Source: Podarcis raffonei (Eukaryota > Chordata > Lepidosauria > Squamata > Lacertidae). Taken from it: 64,000 nt of DNA. The first letter of the stretch is position 1. Each line of letters opens with the position of its first letter. Where the stretch lies: assembly GCF_027172205.1 (NCBI RefSeq), contig NC_070615.1:40160501-40224500 (forward strand), given 5' to 3'. Under the pieces are notes generated by a model. The model was not told where the DNA came from. It saw nothing but the letters and a program-made list of their open reading frames with translations, and did no database searches. Positions 49,764-61,600 of this stretch are shown here, piece after piece. The position numbers and the translations under genes were made by a program.

Positions 49764-52700
49764 CTAGTCCTTGTGATTGTCGCTGGCCTCTGCCACCTCA
49801 GTCTTCTCCTCCACTTTCTCCTCAGTTGGTTTTTCCCCATCCAGGCCCCCCTCTTGGGACACTTTGGAAGCATCCTGCTGCCCTTCCCCTTCCTTGCTCT
49901 TCACCACTTCCTGGAGGTTGTACTTCCTGAACAGAATGTAGTCCTTCACCACACTCAAGCAGCAGATGTTCTTTATGATGCCCACCACGATGGTGAACTC
50001 GGGGTTGCTCAGATCAACTTTGTTTTCTGGGTTGAGATGGCCAACGACTCCTGCCAAGGCAACAAAGAAGGGTTGGGGAGGCAGAAAGCCCTCTGGTAAG
50101 CCTGGAGAGTAATACTTTTGATCAGCCACAAATGAAGAGATGGTGTCCCATAAGGGCTAAGAGACTATGGACAGAAGAAGAGCTCTGCTGGATCTGGCCA
50201 AAGGCCCATCTAACCCCACATTCAGTTCTCACAGAGGCCAACTAGATGACTCTCTGGGAAGCCCACCAGCAGGACCTCAGCACAACAGCACTTGCCCCAC
50301 TTGCGAGTCCCGGAAGCTGGTATTCAAAGGCATACACCCTCTGACAGTGGAGGTAGAACATAATCTTATTCTCCAAATTTTTCTAATCTTCTTTTGAAGC
50401 CATCCAAGATCACATCCACAACATACATTTAAAGCACATGGCTTCCTCCAAAGAATCTTGGGAGCTGCAGTTTACCCTTCACTGAGCTACAATGCCCAGC
50501 ACCCTCAACAAACTACAGTTCCCAGGATTTTTTGGAGGGCACCATGTGCCATAAATGTATGGCATGGATGTGACCCAAGTTGGTAGCCATAACGACCTCC
50601 TGTGGTAGTAAACTGCAGTTTAGCTGTGTGCTGCATGTCTTTAGCAATCCATCATATTTTCATCTTCGGCCACTTAAGAACAGCCTGATGATGATGGCCA
50701 TACTTGGCATGATGAGAGACACACATATTTTATTTCAGCTTAAGTATTTAATACCTTCCTCTTCCATACAAAGGGAATGTATCCAGATTAAGGCTGCAAT
50801 CCTCTACCTGGGAACAAGGCCATCTGAACTCAATGGGGCTCACATTTAAGGATACATATTTTTAAAAATACACTGTTAAGTTGGTTGCTCACAGGTCCGC
50901 TGAAATCAATTGGAACTCAATTAGCTTAGGCTGCAACCCTGCGCCCATTTACCTGGGAATAAGTCCACTGAACTTGATGGAACTTACTTCCAAGCAGGTA
51001 TGTTAAGAGGGCTGCATTGTTAGTCTGGGTCCAACCCACTGTTCCACCCCACCCTGAAAGCACTAAAGTTAGAAATGAAGATCTAAAAGAGAGATAGGGA
51101 AGCTGAAGGACTCCAAATGTTGCTGGCCTCCAACTCCCATCAGCCCCTGCTACTACAGCCAATGTTCAGGAGGGCCACCAGTTCCCCATCCCTGATCGAA
51201 AAAATCTGGCAACCAAAGTCATGTGAAAAGTAGTGGCTGAGAGATATGACAGAGGCAAGGAAAATGGTGCCCTGGAATCTGTTTTCAGTCTCAGAATAGA
51301 GCCCCCAGTCTTTTTCACACACAAATCCCACTTGTTTTCCCTGCCCTAAGCTTGCTTTGTTTCAGCAACCTAAAAGCAAAGAAAAAAATCACCCTATTTT
51401 TTGTTGCTGTTATTAAACAACTGGGAGTCAGAAACCCTACTACAAATCACCTAGAGATCCTCAACAGATCCTGACTTACCTTCTGCCTATTCCTGCTACT
51501 AGAAAATAAATCACTTACCTGCCAGTTCTTTGATGACTTCTTCCCGGCTCAGGTGACTGTTATTTCGAGCCTTGTAAACAATCTGAAAAGTGCCTTTACG
51601 GGGACTTTTAAACCAAGGTTCAAAGAAGGTCTCTGAATATTGTTTCATGTCCTCCAGGAAAGCTTTGCAGGTGCCCGAAACAGGCAACATGCGCAAGATG
51701 ACTCTAGTCTTCTTCTTCTTGGTCGCTTTCATGTCCTGCAGGATGTGGTGCACCAACTTCTCAGGCTCTGCAAGAAGAATGCAGTGAGAGAGACTTTTTC
51801 ATTCATTCCTCTGGGTGAAGAAAGGGCATCTATAAAGGCATGGAAGTCTACGCACAAACATAGGGAGATACCAGTCCCAAAATTGGGCAGAGCCACTATT
51901 TTCTCTCTCTTTCTACCACCTCTCTGTTTCCCCATCTTATGCTTAGTGTATTCAGGGCTCAGAACTTATGCTCTTGCCCATTATGCTACCTCTTCCCATT
52001 CCATGCACGCTTACCTACACCCAGCGTCCTAATGAAAACTACATTGTTGGCACCGCTCTCCACCGACTGGAAGCGTCGCAGCTTCTGCTCTGTCGAGGTG
52101 CGAATCTGATCCACTTCTTTTTTCAATGCAGCTTCAGCATCGTCGTCGTCGTCCTCATTTCCTGACAGTCTGCTCTCATCTTGATCTGTGAACTTTACAG
52201 ACACATGCACACATATTGTGTTAGTCAAGTCAACTCAAAAAGTGAGGAAAGCCTCTTTAGAGCTGGGTACAAGGTTAAATTCTTATACAAATTCTGTAGG
52301 TCTCTCCTTTAAAAAAAAAATCAACACAGCTGTGTTAAAAAACAACAACAATTAATACGGCTGTGTTAAACAATTAAACTCGGGTCTCCACAATTTCTAA
52401 TGGTGTTAAGTAAGGGAAAGTTTCCTCTAGCCATTTTGTCCTTACCACGCAGAGCTGTATGAATTTCTATCATCTTATTTGCCGTTTCTCTTAAACTAAA
52501 AAAATCCCAAACGCTACACCCTCTCCTCACGGGGGCGTTGCTTCATTCCCTTGATCCTTTTTGGTCGCCCTTTTCTAAAGCTTCCCCAGCAATATCCGTT
52601 TCGAGGGGAGAAGACACAGTACAGTGGTACCTCGGGTTAAGTACTTAATTCGTTCTATTCCAAAAGCAGCTGCACCACAGATTTGCGTAAGGGTATTACG

Positions 52701-53049
52701 ATTCCGACGGTTCTTCTTTTCCCCCGCTTTCCCAAGCGATATCTAATTTTATAGGCTCCTATCGTGCCGCGTCTTGCTCCCCTTTCCTCTAGTCGAAACC
52801 CAAAAGTTCTCTTCCTACCTGCTCGGGCCCGTAGAGCTGCTCGCCATACTCGCCCAGCAGGCTGTAGGCTTCGGCCACGCACTTGCGCTCGTTCATGTTG
52901 CAGGTTATGAGGATGCCGCACATGCCAGGCTCCAGCTGGCGGGAGCCGCCGGGCCGGGCCCGTTTGGCCGCCTGCAGGTACTGCGCTTTGGGCCGCCGCT
53001 TGCGAGAGGCAGCCGGCGCGGCAGCGGGCGGCGTCTCCACGGCAGCCAT
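49764..53049 (-). CDS. THUMPD1: THUMP domain-containing protein 1
   Basis: RNA-binding adaptor related to yeast Tan1, which supports NAT10-dependent N4-acetylcytidine formation in tRNA-Ser and tRNA-Leu. Exons in transcript order: 52819-53049, 52015-52192, 51519-51767, 49764-50050, with GT-AG introns, joined to 945 bp or 314 aa. The N-terminus carries a Lys/Arg-rich segment and the conserved GILITCNMNERKCV block (about 45-58). An acidic stretch (five Asp) precedes the RRFQSVESGANNVVFIRTLG block, and the THUMP domain follows through the VVKDYILFRKYNLQEVVKS segment. The tail after that is short and Glu/Lys-rich. Human THUMPD1, as I recall, is about 353 aa with a longer tail. It is convergent with gene C and tail-to-head with gene D. 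The start ATG lies in a CpG-rich island. Confidence 0.97.
52622..52660. mobile_element. Fragment of TIR DNA transposon (family 1)
   Basis: The end CAGTGGTACCTCGGGTTAAG and ACTTAATTCGTTCT match the left end of the copy at 43398. The rest is missing. It lies in THUMPD1 intron 1. Confidence 0.6.
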
Positions 53050-53160
53050 CGCGGGCGTCGGGAAAGGCGAACCGCGGAGGCGGCGTCAACGGCGGGTCCC
53101 GCAACGGCGCGCGTGTCGGCGCCCTTTCGATGGCGTCATCGGGACGCGCCGGGGGGAAGC
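52780..53160 (-). promoter_or_regulatory. CpG island over THUMPD1 first exon and promoter
   Basis: This is the most CpG-dense stretch of the window, covering coding exon 1 and about 110 bases upstream, while flanking DNA is AT-rich. It fits a housekeeping promoter for THUMPD1. A CRE/ATF-like GCGTCA core lies near 53124. Farther upstream, an ETS-type CCGGAAGT sits near 53490. No TATA box is evident. Confidence 0.7.
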
Positions 53161-54884
53161 ACCATAGAGATAGGAAATAAATATTAGCATGTTTAATTTT
53201 CATTTATTTATTTTCCTGCCACGGAGCGGGGTGTGTGGACCTGCGGTTCTGCTAGTGCTGCCGGACTACGACTCCTCCATCGGCTTGGCCACCAGGGATG
53301 ATGGGGGTGGTAATCCGACAGCATCGGGCCTACGCCTATCATAGAGACGCCATGGGATAGAGAGGCGCTGCTCTGCAGTCATAGAGCATCGAGGTTCTCC
53401 CTTTTACTCTTTGTTTTTGTTAAAGGATAGAGGTGCTAATGAAGCGAAATGCGGGAATCGGTGGCTTTCCATTTAGCTGTGCTTTTCCTACCGGAAGTAC
53501 AGGCCTTAGGCTTTCCCCGTCTCCATGGCAACAGGCAAACTCTTATCCGCCACGCAGTTCCGCGCTGTGCCCCAAAGTAGTTTCCCGCCGGGTCCTAAAA
53601 CCCGACTTATACACCAACTTTGGAAAAGCTGTTACGGAGCTAAAGTCTACACGCACCCTCCCCGCCCCCCGCTATATTTCTCAGTTATCCGTGTCAGCTT
53701 CCATAAAGCTGCCTAATAAATTTCTCATTTAAACTACCAGCATATGCCATATAAACCTCAGGAAACAAAACCATGCAATGCCAACTTTGCAAAGACCCAG
53801 GCATTCTAATAAAATGGGTGACTTCAGATATATTTATTTCCTTTATTGGATTTCTGGCCTGCCTTTCTAAAAGAGCCCAGGGTAGCAAACCACAAAGTAG
53901 CAAAAGAAAAAAAGAAAACATTTTAAATAAATAAAAATGTGTATTTTAAAACATGACGAGTGTGTGAACATAGTCACAATCCCAATGACAGCTAATTCTG
54001 TAGTTTCAAGTTTGCCTGGAATGGTGTCTTTCAGCCATCAAATGCTTGGGCAAACCAGGTGTTTTTAAATCCCTCCTGAACATTAATGATGAGGAAGAGG
54101 GACACACCTCACCAGGGAGGGCTTTCCTCAAATGGAGAACCACTACCGAGAAGGCCCTGTTCTGGGTTAGTGCCAACCAAGCAGCCCCCAGCAGCAGCAG
54201 CAATATCAGTGGGACACCTGAAAGCTACAGATTGTAGGCTTTCGATATCAGGGAACTTCTTTTTTAAAAATCAATGTACACTAGTGTTGCTGTACATGGT
54301 CTAAATAACTGGCCCAGGGTGGTGGGTGAGCTGTCAAGGTAACGGTGACCTGCCCTCCTTTTTAAGCTGCTGGCTTAAAAGTCACCAACCGCCAGTGGTG
54401 TAACACAGGCTGATGGTGCCCGGGGCGGGCGCATGCACACTGGGGAAGCAGAGGGTGAACGGAGCCTGTAACAGAACTTTGATAAGAGGAGAAGCCGGGA
54501 AATCAAGAAGAATGCTGTGCTGATCATGGAAAATACTAAGAAATGAACTAGACTGTCGGCAGTCCTTCTCTGCTTCTCTCAGCGCATTTCCAGTAGAAAG
54601 CCAGGCATTCCCATCACCTGAAGTTAGTATTTGAGAAAACAGAAGAGGAGGCACTGAATTGCTCAGGCCCCCCACCCAACCATAGTGTTTGCTTTATATT
54701 CTGCAGTCTCAGATGCAGAGAAGTCCTCATCCCTTGAATTGATAGCCTGGCGTTTGCAATTTCAGCAAGTGGACCGGGATGAGATGGGGTTTTTTTCAGT
54801 TCTGAGCACCTAAGGGGCCTGCAGACGGTGGCTGCAGTCCAGTTGCCACCTGTGTCTGATGATCCTGAAAAGGCCCTAAGAAAG

Positions 54885-54923
54885 AAAGAAAGGGAGGGAG
54901 GGAGGAAGGAAGGGAGGGAGGGA
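54885..54923 (+). repeat. (AAAG)/(GGGA) purine repeat
   Basis: An A/G-only stretch of imperfect tetranucleotides in the spacer between THUMPD1 and gene D. Confidence 0.85.
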
Positions 54924-57900
54924 TCTGGGCAGCAGGAAATCTTGAAGCAGCTTGAAAACATTCAGAAAGAAAAAGAAGAGTTAAAAGGCATGCCAGAGGG
55001 GCCTGCAGACTGGGTTGTGCCAAAAATCTGGCCACCAAGAAAATTGTGGTGAGTGAGAATTGGGTAGAGAATTGTGGTGAGTGATGGATTGGGTAGGGCT
55101 GCCATTATGTCTGGATTTTCCCAGACATTACCAGGATTTCAAAGGTGGAAGTGACATCTAGGGAGAATTTCCAGAAGGTGTTGGTCTGTCCTGGATCTCT
55201 GGCAAGTAAACCAAAAAATTGTGGTTTTTTGAGCATTTTTGTTAAAAAGCTCAACAACCCTGGGGGTGTCCTGGCTTTTACATTTTGAAATATGGCAACC
55301 CTAGGATTGTGGGGGGATGTTTGGTAGAAGGCAATTTGTTCTGATTATACAATAAAGAGGATTCATTCTGATTACATTCTGGTTTGTTGCATGGAGGTTA
55401 TTTGTCTTTAACCATTTGTTTATTCCGCACCTTTTCTATCATACAATTATTTTATTGATTTGTTTTTTTTTAAATGAAACATAACCAACAAAAAAAAGAG
55501 CGCAAAACATTTAAAAAAGCCTTAAAGCATCACAGCCTGGAAGGACAAAAGTACATAGATACAGCACAGAAAGTACTAATTCATACAAAGGTCCTCTGCA
55601 CCAGTAATAAAGATATGAGTACAGAGTTGGTAGCTTTGGGGACAAGGGAGGGCAAACAGCAAGCCGCCTGTACGTGGCAGATCTTAATGCTCACCTTGTT
55701 GCTCCTATTATTTACTTCTCTCCGCAAAATGTGGGTGAAAATGGAAGGAGAGAAAGTGCTGAAGGTCATACTTCATTGATTATGTCCCAGTGTGTGCACT
55801 TTGAGCTGCCTCACAGCTGTTTATTGTGCAAGCGCAGGCCAGAGAGCAATGGCACCACAATCAGGGTCAGACTTTGAGGCAGAAGTCCTGGGCCTCAGCA
55901 GAATGAGAAGGAGAGCCCCCAACACATAAAATGCTGGTGACATTTTGAAGTAAGTGAAGTACTGTAATACAAATTACTACCTAATGCAGGGTGTGTGTAA
56001 AACTATTGCAGTGTAGCATACTGTTACTCAGAGAAGGCCCACTGAAATTAATAGACGTAAGTTATTCATCTTCATTTAATGCCAGTGGGTCTACTCTAAC
56101 TAACATTGGTTACAACCAATTAGGAAGAATTAAGCATCACACTAAGGTGAGTTTTTGTCTTCATTGCATGGCCCTGCATTATAGTATGAGGAAGAAAAAC
56201 TACTCTGTTTTCCCCCGCACCAGTGCATAATTTTTATATGCCTCTATCATGTCCCCCGTTAACTCGCCTTTTCTATAAACCAAAAAGCCTCAATTGTTAT
56301 AATTTGCAAGGGGGTTCTTCCAATCCCTTGATCAACTATTATTTTCATTTGTGGGAGTTGGAGCCATTTTCTCTGAACTTAATTATATACTCTGACCTTT
56401 TAGCAGCTTGAAGCATGAGTCTTTGCGGCCTGAGCACCTTAGCTTTTGAAGTATGTCTAAATCTTTCTGCAGCCATAATCAGAAGTATTGGAGAAATGTA
56501 AAATTCATAAAGGTTAGAAAATAGCTTTATTTCCAGCACTCAAAATATTGATTTGGTACAATGAGAAACTTTCCTTTGGGAATTTTTTCCCCGAAAGCCA
56601 AGGTTACAAATACATGGGCACAGTTGATAGCACAAAAATAAAAGTTTAGTGACATTGTTTTTGGTAATACAATCTCCTGTTTCACCTGAAAATATTTATT
56701 TGTTGGTGGCTGCAAAAATGGTCATTCATAGTAGCCCTAATTTGGGTCTTGCATCCTCCGCATTATTTTATTTTTGGAACATTAATATTTGCAACCAATC
56801 CACATGCAACCCAAAGGAGGCTGACATGCAACTGAGTGCTTACATTACCCTGGGAAGAGTGTCTGAGAGGCCAACTTAAAATAGAACTGCCTGCCTGCAA
56901 CATGAGATGTATGAGGGTTTGCTTTAAAAAAAAAACTGGGAATCCATACCAGCCTCAGCCTCTCCTTTCCTTCTGAAACATTAACTTTGGACTATGTTGC
57001 AATCCTGCTGTAACTTGTTCTCTTGCAGCACAGAAGTCCAACCTGCATAAGGTGTGTAAGGGTGAGCTACACAACAGGGTTATTGCAGATTACTTTTTCT
57101 GCCAAACATGCAGTGTGGGGAGAAAAGCAGTGAACAACATTTCAGGGTTGTTGTTCTCTCTCAGCTTCAGTCCAACCTAAAACAGGGGCCTTGTACAGAT
57201 GCTCAACACTGCAGGGTTTGCGTCCTAAAACATGGGAGGGCGTCTTCACACAACACTTCTTAGGGATTAATTCTATCTACTAGCACCCTCAAACTCCTAT
57301 TTGAGTTTGATCCTTGAGGCGATCAACATTTGTAGCATATTTTATATTGACAACAAAAAATATTTTATATTAGCTAATATTGTATATTAACAACAAAAAA
57401 TAAAAACCATAACATCTGTCAGGCCTTTGGTGTAGATAAGGAACTTGGCACAAAATAGGAGTCTGGCTTCAACTTACCCACTTTCTGCCTTAAGTCCATA
57501 TCAGGGAAGGAGAATCTGCAGTCCTCTAAGATATTTGTTGGACTCCAGCTCCTGTCATCTCCCTAACCACAGGGCCATGCCAGTGTGGGTGGTAGCTCCC
57601 ATCAGCCCTAAAACTCCATCTGGAAGACCACAGGTTCTCTGTCTCTGGTCTAGACTGGCTGGCAGCAATCCTGGGGTTTTAGACAGCGGTCTGTTCCTAA
57701 CCCATCAGTGGAGAGAATGGGAACAGGATCTGACCTGCATGCAAAGCATATCCTCTACCACGGAACTATGGCCCTCCCTATCAAAACTATTGATGTAATT
57801 GTACACAAGGTAACATCAACAGTGTTTTTTGCAACATTTCATCAATGCAACTGTGCAAATCAGTTATGTAGAGAAAGGAAATCAAATGAAAACTGGATGT

Positions 57901-57964
57901 TTGTCTCTACTACAACAAGGCTTGGGGATCATGGCCCACAGATGTTGCTGGACTCCAACTCCCA

Positions 57965-58325
57965 TCACCCCTGACCTGAAAAAGCGTCTGCACTCCCATC
58001 GTTTGGCCCAGAAACTGAGATCCAGCTCCAAGGGCCTTCTGGTGGTTCCCTCACTGCAAGAAGTGAAGCTACAGGGAACCAGGCAGATGGCCTTCTCAGT
58101 AGTGGCACCCACCCTGTGGAATGTCCTCCCATCAGATGTCAAGGAGATGAGGAGATATAACCTTTAGAAGACCGCTGAAGGTAGCCCTGTATTGGGAAGC
58201 CTTTTAATGTGTGATGTCTTACTATGTTTTTACAGATGTTGGAAGCTGCCCTGAGTGGCTGGGGCAACCCTATCAGATGGGTGGAGTACAAATAATAAAA
58301 TTGTTGTTGTTGTTGTTGTTGTTTG
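57965..58325 (+). mobile_element. L2-like LINE 3' end with (TTG)n tail
   Basis: Translates to KGLLVVPSLQEVKLQGTRQ and [19 protein letters not shown], then the GGGGCAACCC/CAGATGGGTGG 3' region and a (TTG)n run at about 58301-58322. It lies downstream of gene D. Confidence 0.7.
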
Positions 58326-58600
58326 GGACCAATGGAAGTTGATCATCACCTGAAGAGCTACAGGTTCCCCAATCTCATTCAAAAAAAAAAAAGGAGACAG
58401 AATGATTGAGAGTTCCTGACGCATCATGGTTCCACTTTGGAAAGAAGGGAAACTGCGAGTCCAACATTTCAGGTGGGTGGGGAATCAGATGAGACTTTTA
58501 GAAGCAACCTTAAGGGAGAATGCATTCTTTGAATGAACCTCTTTGCCAACAAACAGCAGTACTGCAGGAAGGTTCTTTGTTTGCAGATGTTCAGCCAAAG

Positions 58601-61600
58601 CTACACTCTTCCCCATTCTTGATTCCTTAATACGTTCCTTCGGATTTTCCCTGCTGCCGTCTTGGGCAACTCCCGGACAAACTCAACCTGTGTAGGCAAA
58701 AAATGAGAGTGCATCTCAGTTTGTGGTTTTTTTTTGCAGTCTTGGACTAATTCATTACCACAGCATCTCAGAGTTTGCAAAACAGTTTAAAAACAAGTCA
58801 ATTCCTCTTCACAATAGACACACTGAAATTAATGTCTAAATTAATCATGTTCACCAATTTCAACGAATCTACAACCCATTTTAATTTCCCTGTTAGGACC
58901 TCAGAAGATACTTGCCTTTCTGGGATACTTGTAAGGAGCAGTCACCTTTTTCACGTGATCCTGGAGCTCCTTGATTAATTTTTCTGGGTCATGCGATATA
59001 AAGGCAGAAGACAGGATGACAAAGGCTTTCACCACCTATGGGATGCCAATCATATATGCATTAACGACTCAGAAGAAAAAGTAGGCATCAGTGTGACTGG
59101 GTGATTGGGATAGGATATTGCTCATTAGCCAAAATAAAATACTGCTGTGTGGAGTGCTCTATGCTCCTGATCAGAGTTCCAGCTGGTGCCATTTTCAAGG
59201 TACTGCATTCCATTCTACCTCCCACTAAGCATGCTCAGTCCTCAACAGGTTTCCCCCACTTTGGATTTCCCCCCTAAATGTTTTGTATGCCTGCAAACCT
59301 TGGGGGTTTCTCTGAGCCTGTGAGCCCCTTGAGTATGAATGTTGCTGTTTTAGCAGCAGTCGGATCCTCACTTAAAGAACTAGAAGCACACATAGATTAA
59401 TCCTTGAATGTTGGGTTAACCATAGGGATGAGCGAGCAGGGAGAGAAGAAGATTGAGGAACTCATGGAAATTGGCAGGATCTCCAGGGGATATTTAGATC
59501 CCACTGTGATCCTGGTAACATCAAAAACTGGGCTTTGGGGATGCAACTGTTTTTTTTCACTTTTCTTTTTGCAGCCAAACGAACCGAGGTGAGTTTGCCC
59601 ACCAAGAACATTTTTATACCTCCTCTGCTCAGGCATGTGTCTGAAATACAACACCATCTGTACCGCTGCGATGTACCAAGATTTATGACACGTTCCCCAA
59701 GCAAGCACACTGCATGTGGCTTTCTGCTGCTGAGTATCATGTGTTGCAGTATGTGTTGGCTGCCTGAATCTTTGTTACCTCTCCTCTCACGGGATCTGGG
59801 CTGCTGACCACAGCCGATTCCACCACAGCTGGGTGCTCTATCAAGGCACTCTCCACTTCAAACGGGCCGATACGATACCTAAGAGACAGAAGGGGGGTGT
59901 CACTCCTGCGCCTTTTGTCACTTAATAGCACAGGTCAAAGGGGGAAAGCCAACCGAACTGAACCTACCCGGCAGAATTAATCAGATCGTCTGATCTTCCG
60001 ACAAACCAGAAATAGCCTTCTTCATCTTTAATCCCTCTGTCTCCAGTGACATAAAAATCACCACGCTCAGTGGCTGCGGTTTTCTCAGGGTTATCCTGAC
60101 AACAACCAAACATCGTTCAGTACGTTTTTACCAATACCTGCTGGTCTGTCCCTTTTGGCAATGGTTCCCCAAGACAAAAGAGCGAGTTGATTTGCTCTTG
60201 GTTTGATTACTGCCAAAAAAGTGCTGACTCCAGATCTCAGTGAGCTCTTGAACGAGAGGCTCTCCCTTCCTCCCTTCCCTGAGTGGGTCCTCCCTCCTTC
60301 TCTTTGCTACCTCTGCAGCCTATTTGCTTGTACTGTCCACCAGAGTCTAAAGCAAACCACCACCCAAAGGGAAGAGGGCAAGATGAGCAGAGGATGCTGC
60401 TCAAACTCCTTGCTCTTGTCATTACAGGAGAGGGCAGGTGAAGAAGCAGCAACAGCAAGGCAGAGGAGGAGCAGAGCCAGGAGGACGAAAAGAGTTGGTA
60501 GTGGGTCCCATGCTGGGATGTAGGCCTTGCCAGCTGCCTGATAATGCCCACCCCTGACAACAGCCAATTCTGCGGAACTACATGGCTGTGAGCATCAGGG
60601 GTAGGAACATAAGAAACTCCCTTATAATAGGATTAGGTTATTGATCCACCTAGCCTAGTATTGTCTCCACTGATTGGCAGAAGTTCTCCAAGGTTTCTGA
60701 CAGAGATTGTCACGGCTAAAATGGCCGCTGTTTCTTTACTGCTTAAAAAAGCTGGGTCAGCATGAGTCAGCGGTCTGCACCGGGTTGTATATATAGAGTG
60801 ATAAATGTTAGTTTGTTGTTGGGTTGGTTGGTTGGTTGGTTAGTGAAAGCTCGTAGTGTTGAGGTGTGTACAGTTGGTCAGTCACTTTTGCAGAAAGGTT
60901 TTTAAGAATAAAAGCAGAAAGTACTCTGCAAGGATATTCTTGTGGACTCTTTTGTGCCGACAAGTGTCCGAGGACCAGGCTGAGGCAACAAAGGGAGGTC
61001 AGAACCCCTTTTTATTTGTTTTTACAAACACTGACAGAGATTTCTTCCAGCCTTACCTAGAGACACTGGGGATTGAACTTTAGATTAGCATGCAAATAGA
61101 TCCATATCCAGCCTTAATACACTGCATGTTGTACTACCACTGGACCCTGCAATATAGCAAAAATCTAGACCTGGAGCTAAATCCAACTGATGTCCTCAGC
61201 TCAGTTGCAAAGTGAAGCTGTTCTACCTATCACCACGTTGTTGATGTGCTAAAAATAATACTTACTAAGTATTGTGAGAAAAGGCAAAATGGTCGTTTTG
61301 GTTTGATTCTGATAGCAATGTCCCCTTCTACCCCCGGAGGCTGAATTTTGCCTTCATCATCCACAATCTGTAGAAGCAAAAGACAAAAAAACGCTTATAT
61401 TGTTTCAGCCAACCAGTGTTGATTTAAAAGTCACACACGTATCTCCACGAACAATGGTACACTTTACGGTTTGGCTCGGTTCTCAATGGCTCCCGTTAAG
61501 ATAGAGATCTCTGCTTGCTCCCAGGGTTCCATTATAGGCCAGTATATCAAGAAATGGGAAATGAATTAGAATATTTAGATTAGTGATGGTGGGAATACGT

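Larger units (their letters stand above)
53161..58600. other. Spacer between THUMPD1 and gene D
   Basis: Near THUMPD1 there is a GC-richer segment with an ETS-like site (about 53490). Beyond it are dispersed repeat fragments (53820-53945, 54000-54240, 54390-54480), a purine repeat, a palindromic ACTGAAATTAAT-type repeat (56025-56130), and an L2 tail (57965-58325). No exon, RNA gene or convincing ORF was seen. The gene D 3'UTR should run leftwards from 58600. Confidence 0.5.

Noticed and set aside
52655-53203. 182-aa minus-strand ORF overlapping the THUMPD1 start
   Set aside because: It is in another frame of the CpG-rich first exon. The THUMPD1 frame is clear from conserved blocks and splicing.
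59737-59931. ORF start upstream of gene D exon 11 as a separate small protein
   Set aside because: The frame simply runs from intron 10 into exon 11 (59779-59878) and on into the next intron.
60237-60560. 107-aa minus-strand ORF in gene D intron 9
   Set aside because: Low-complexity Leu/Ser-rich translation with no similarity to ACSM exons and no splice signals.
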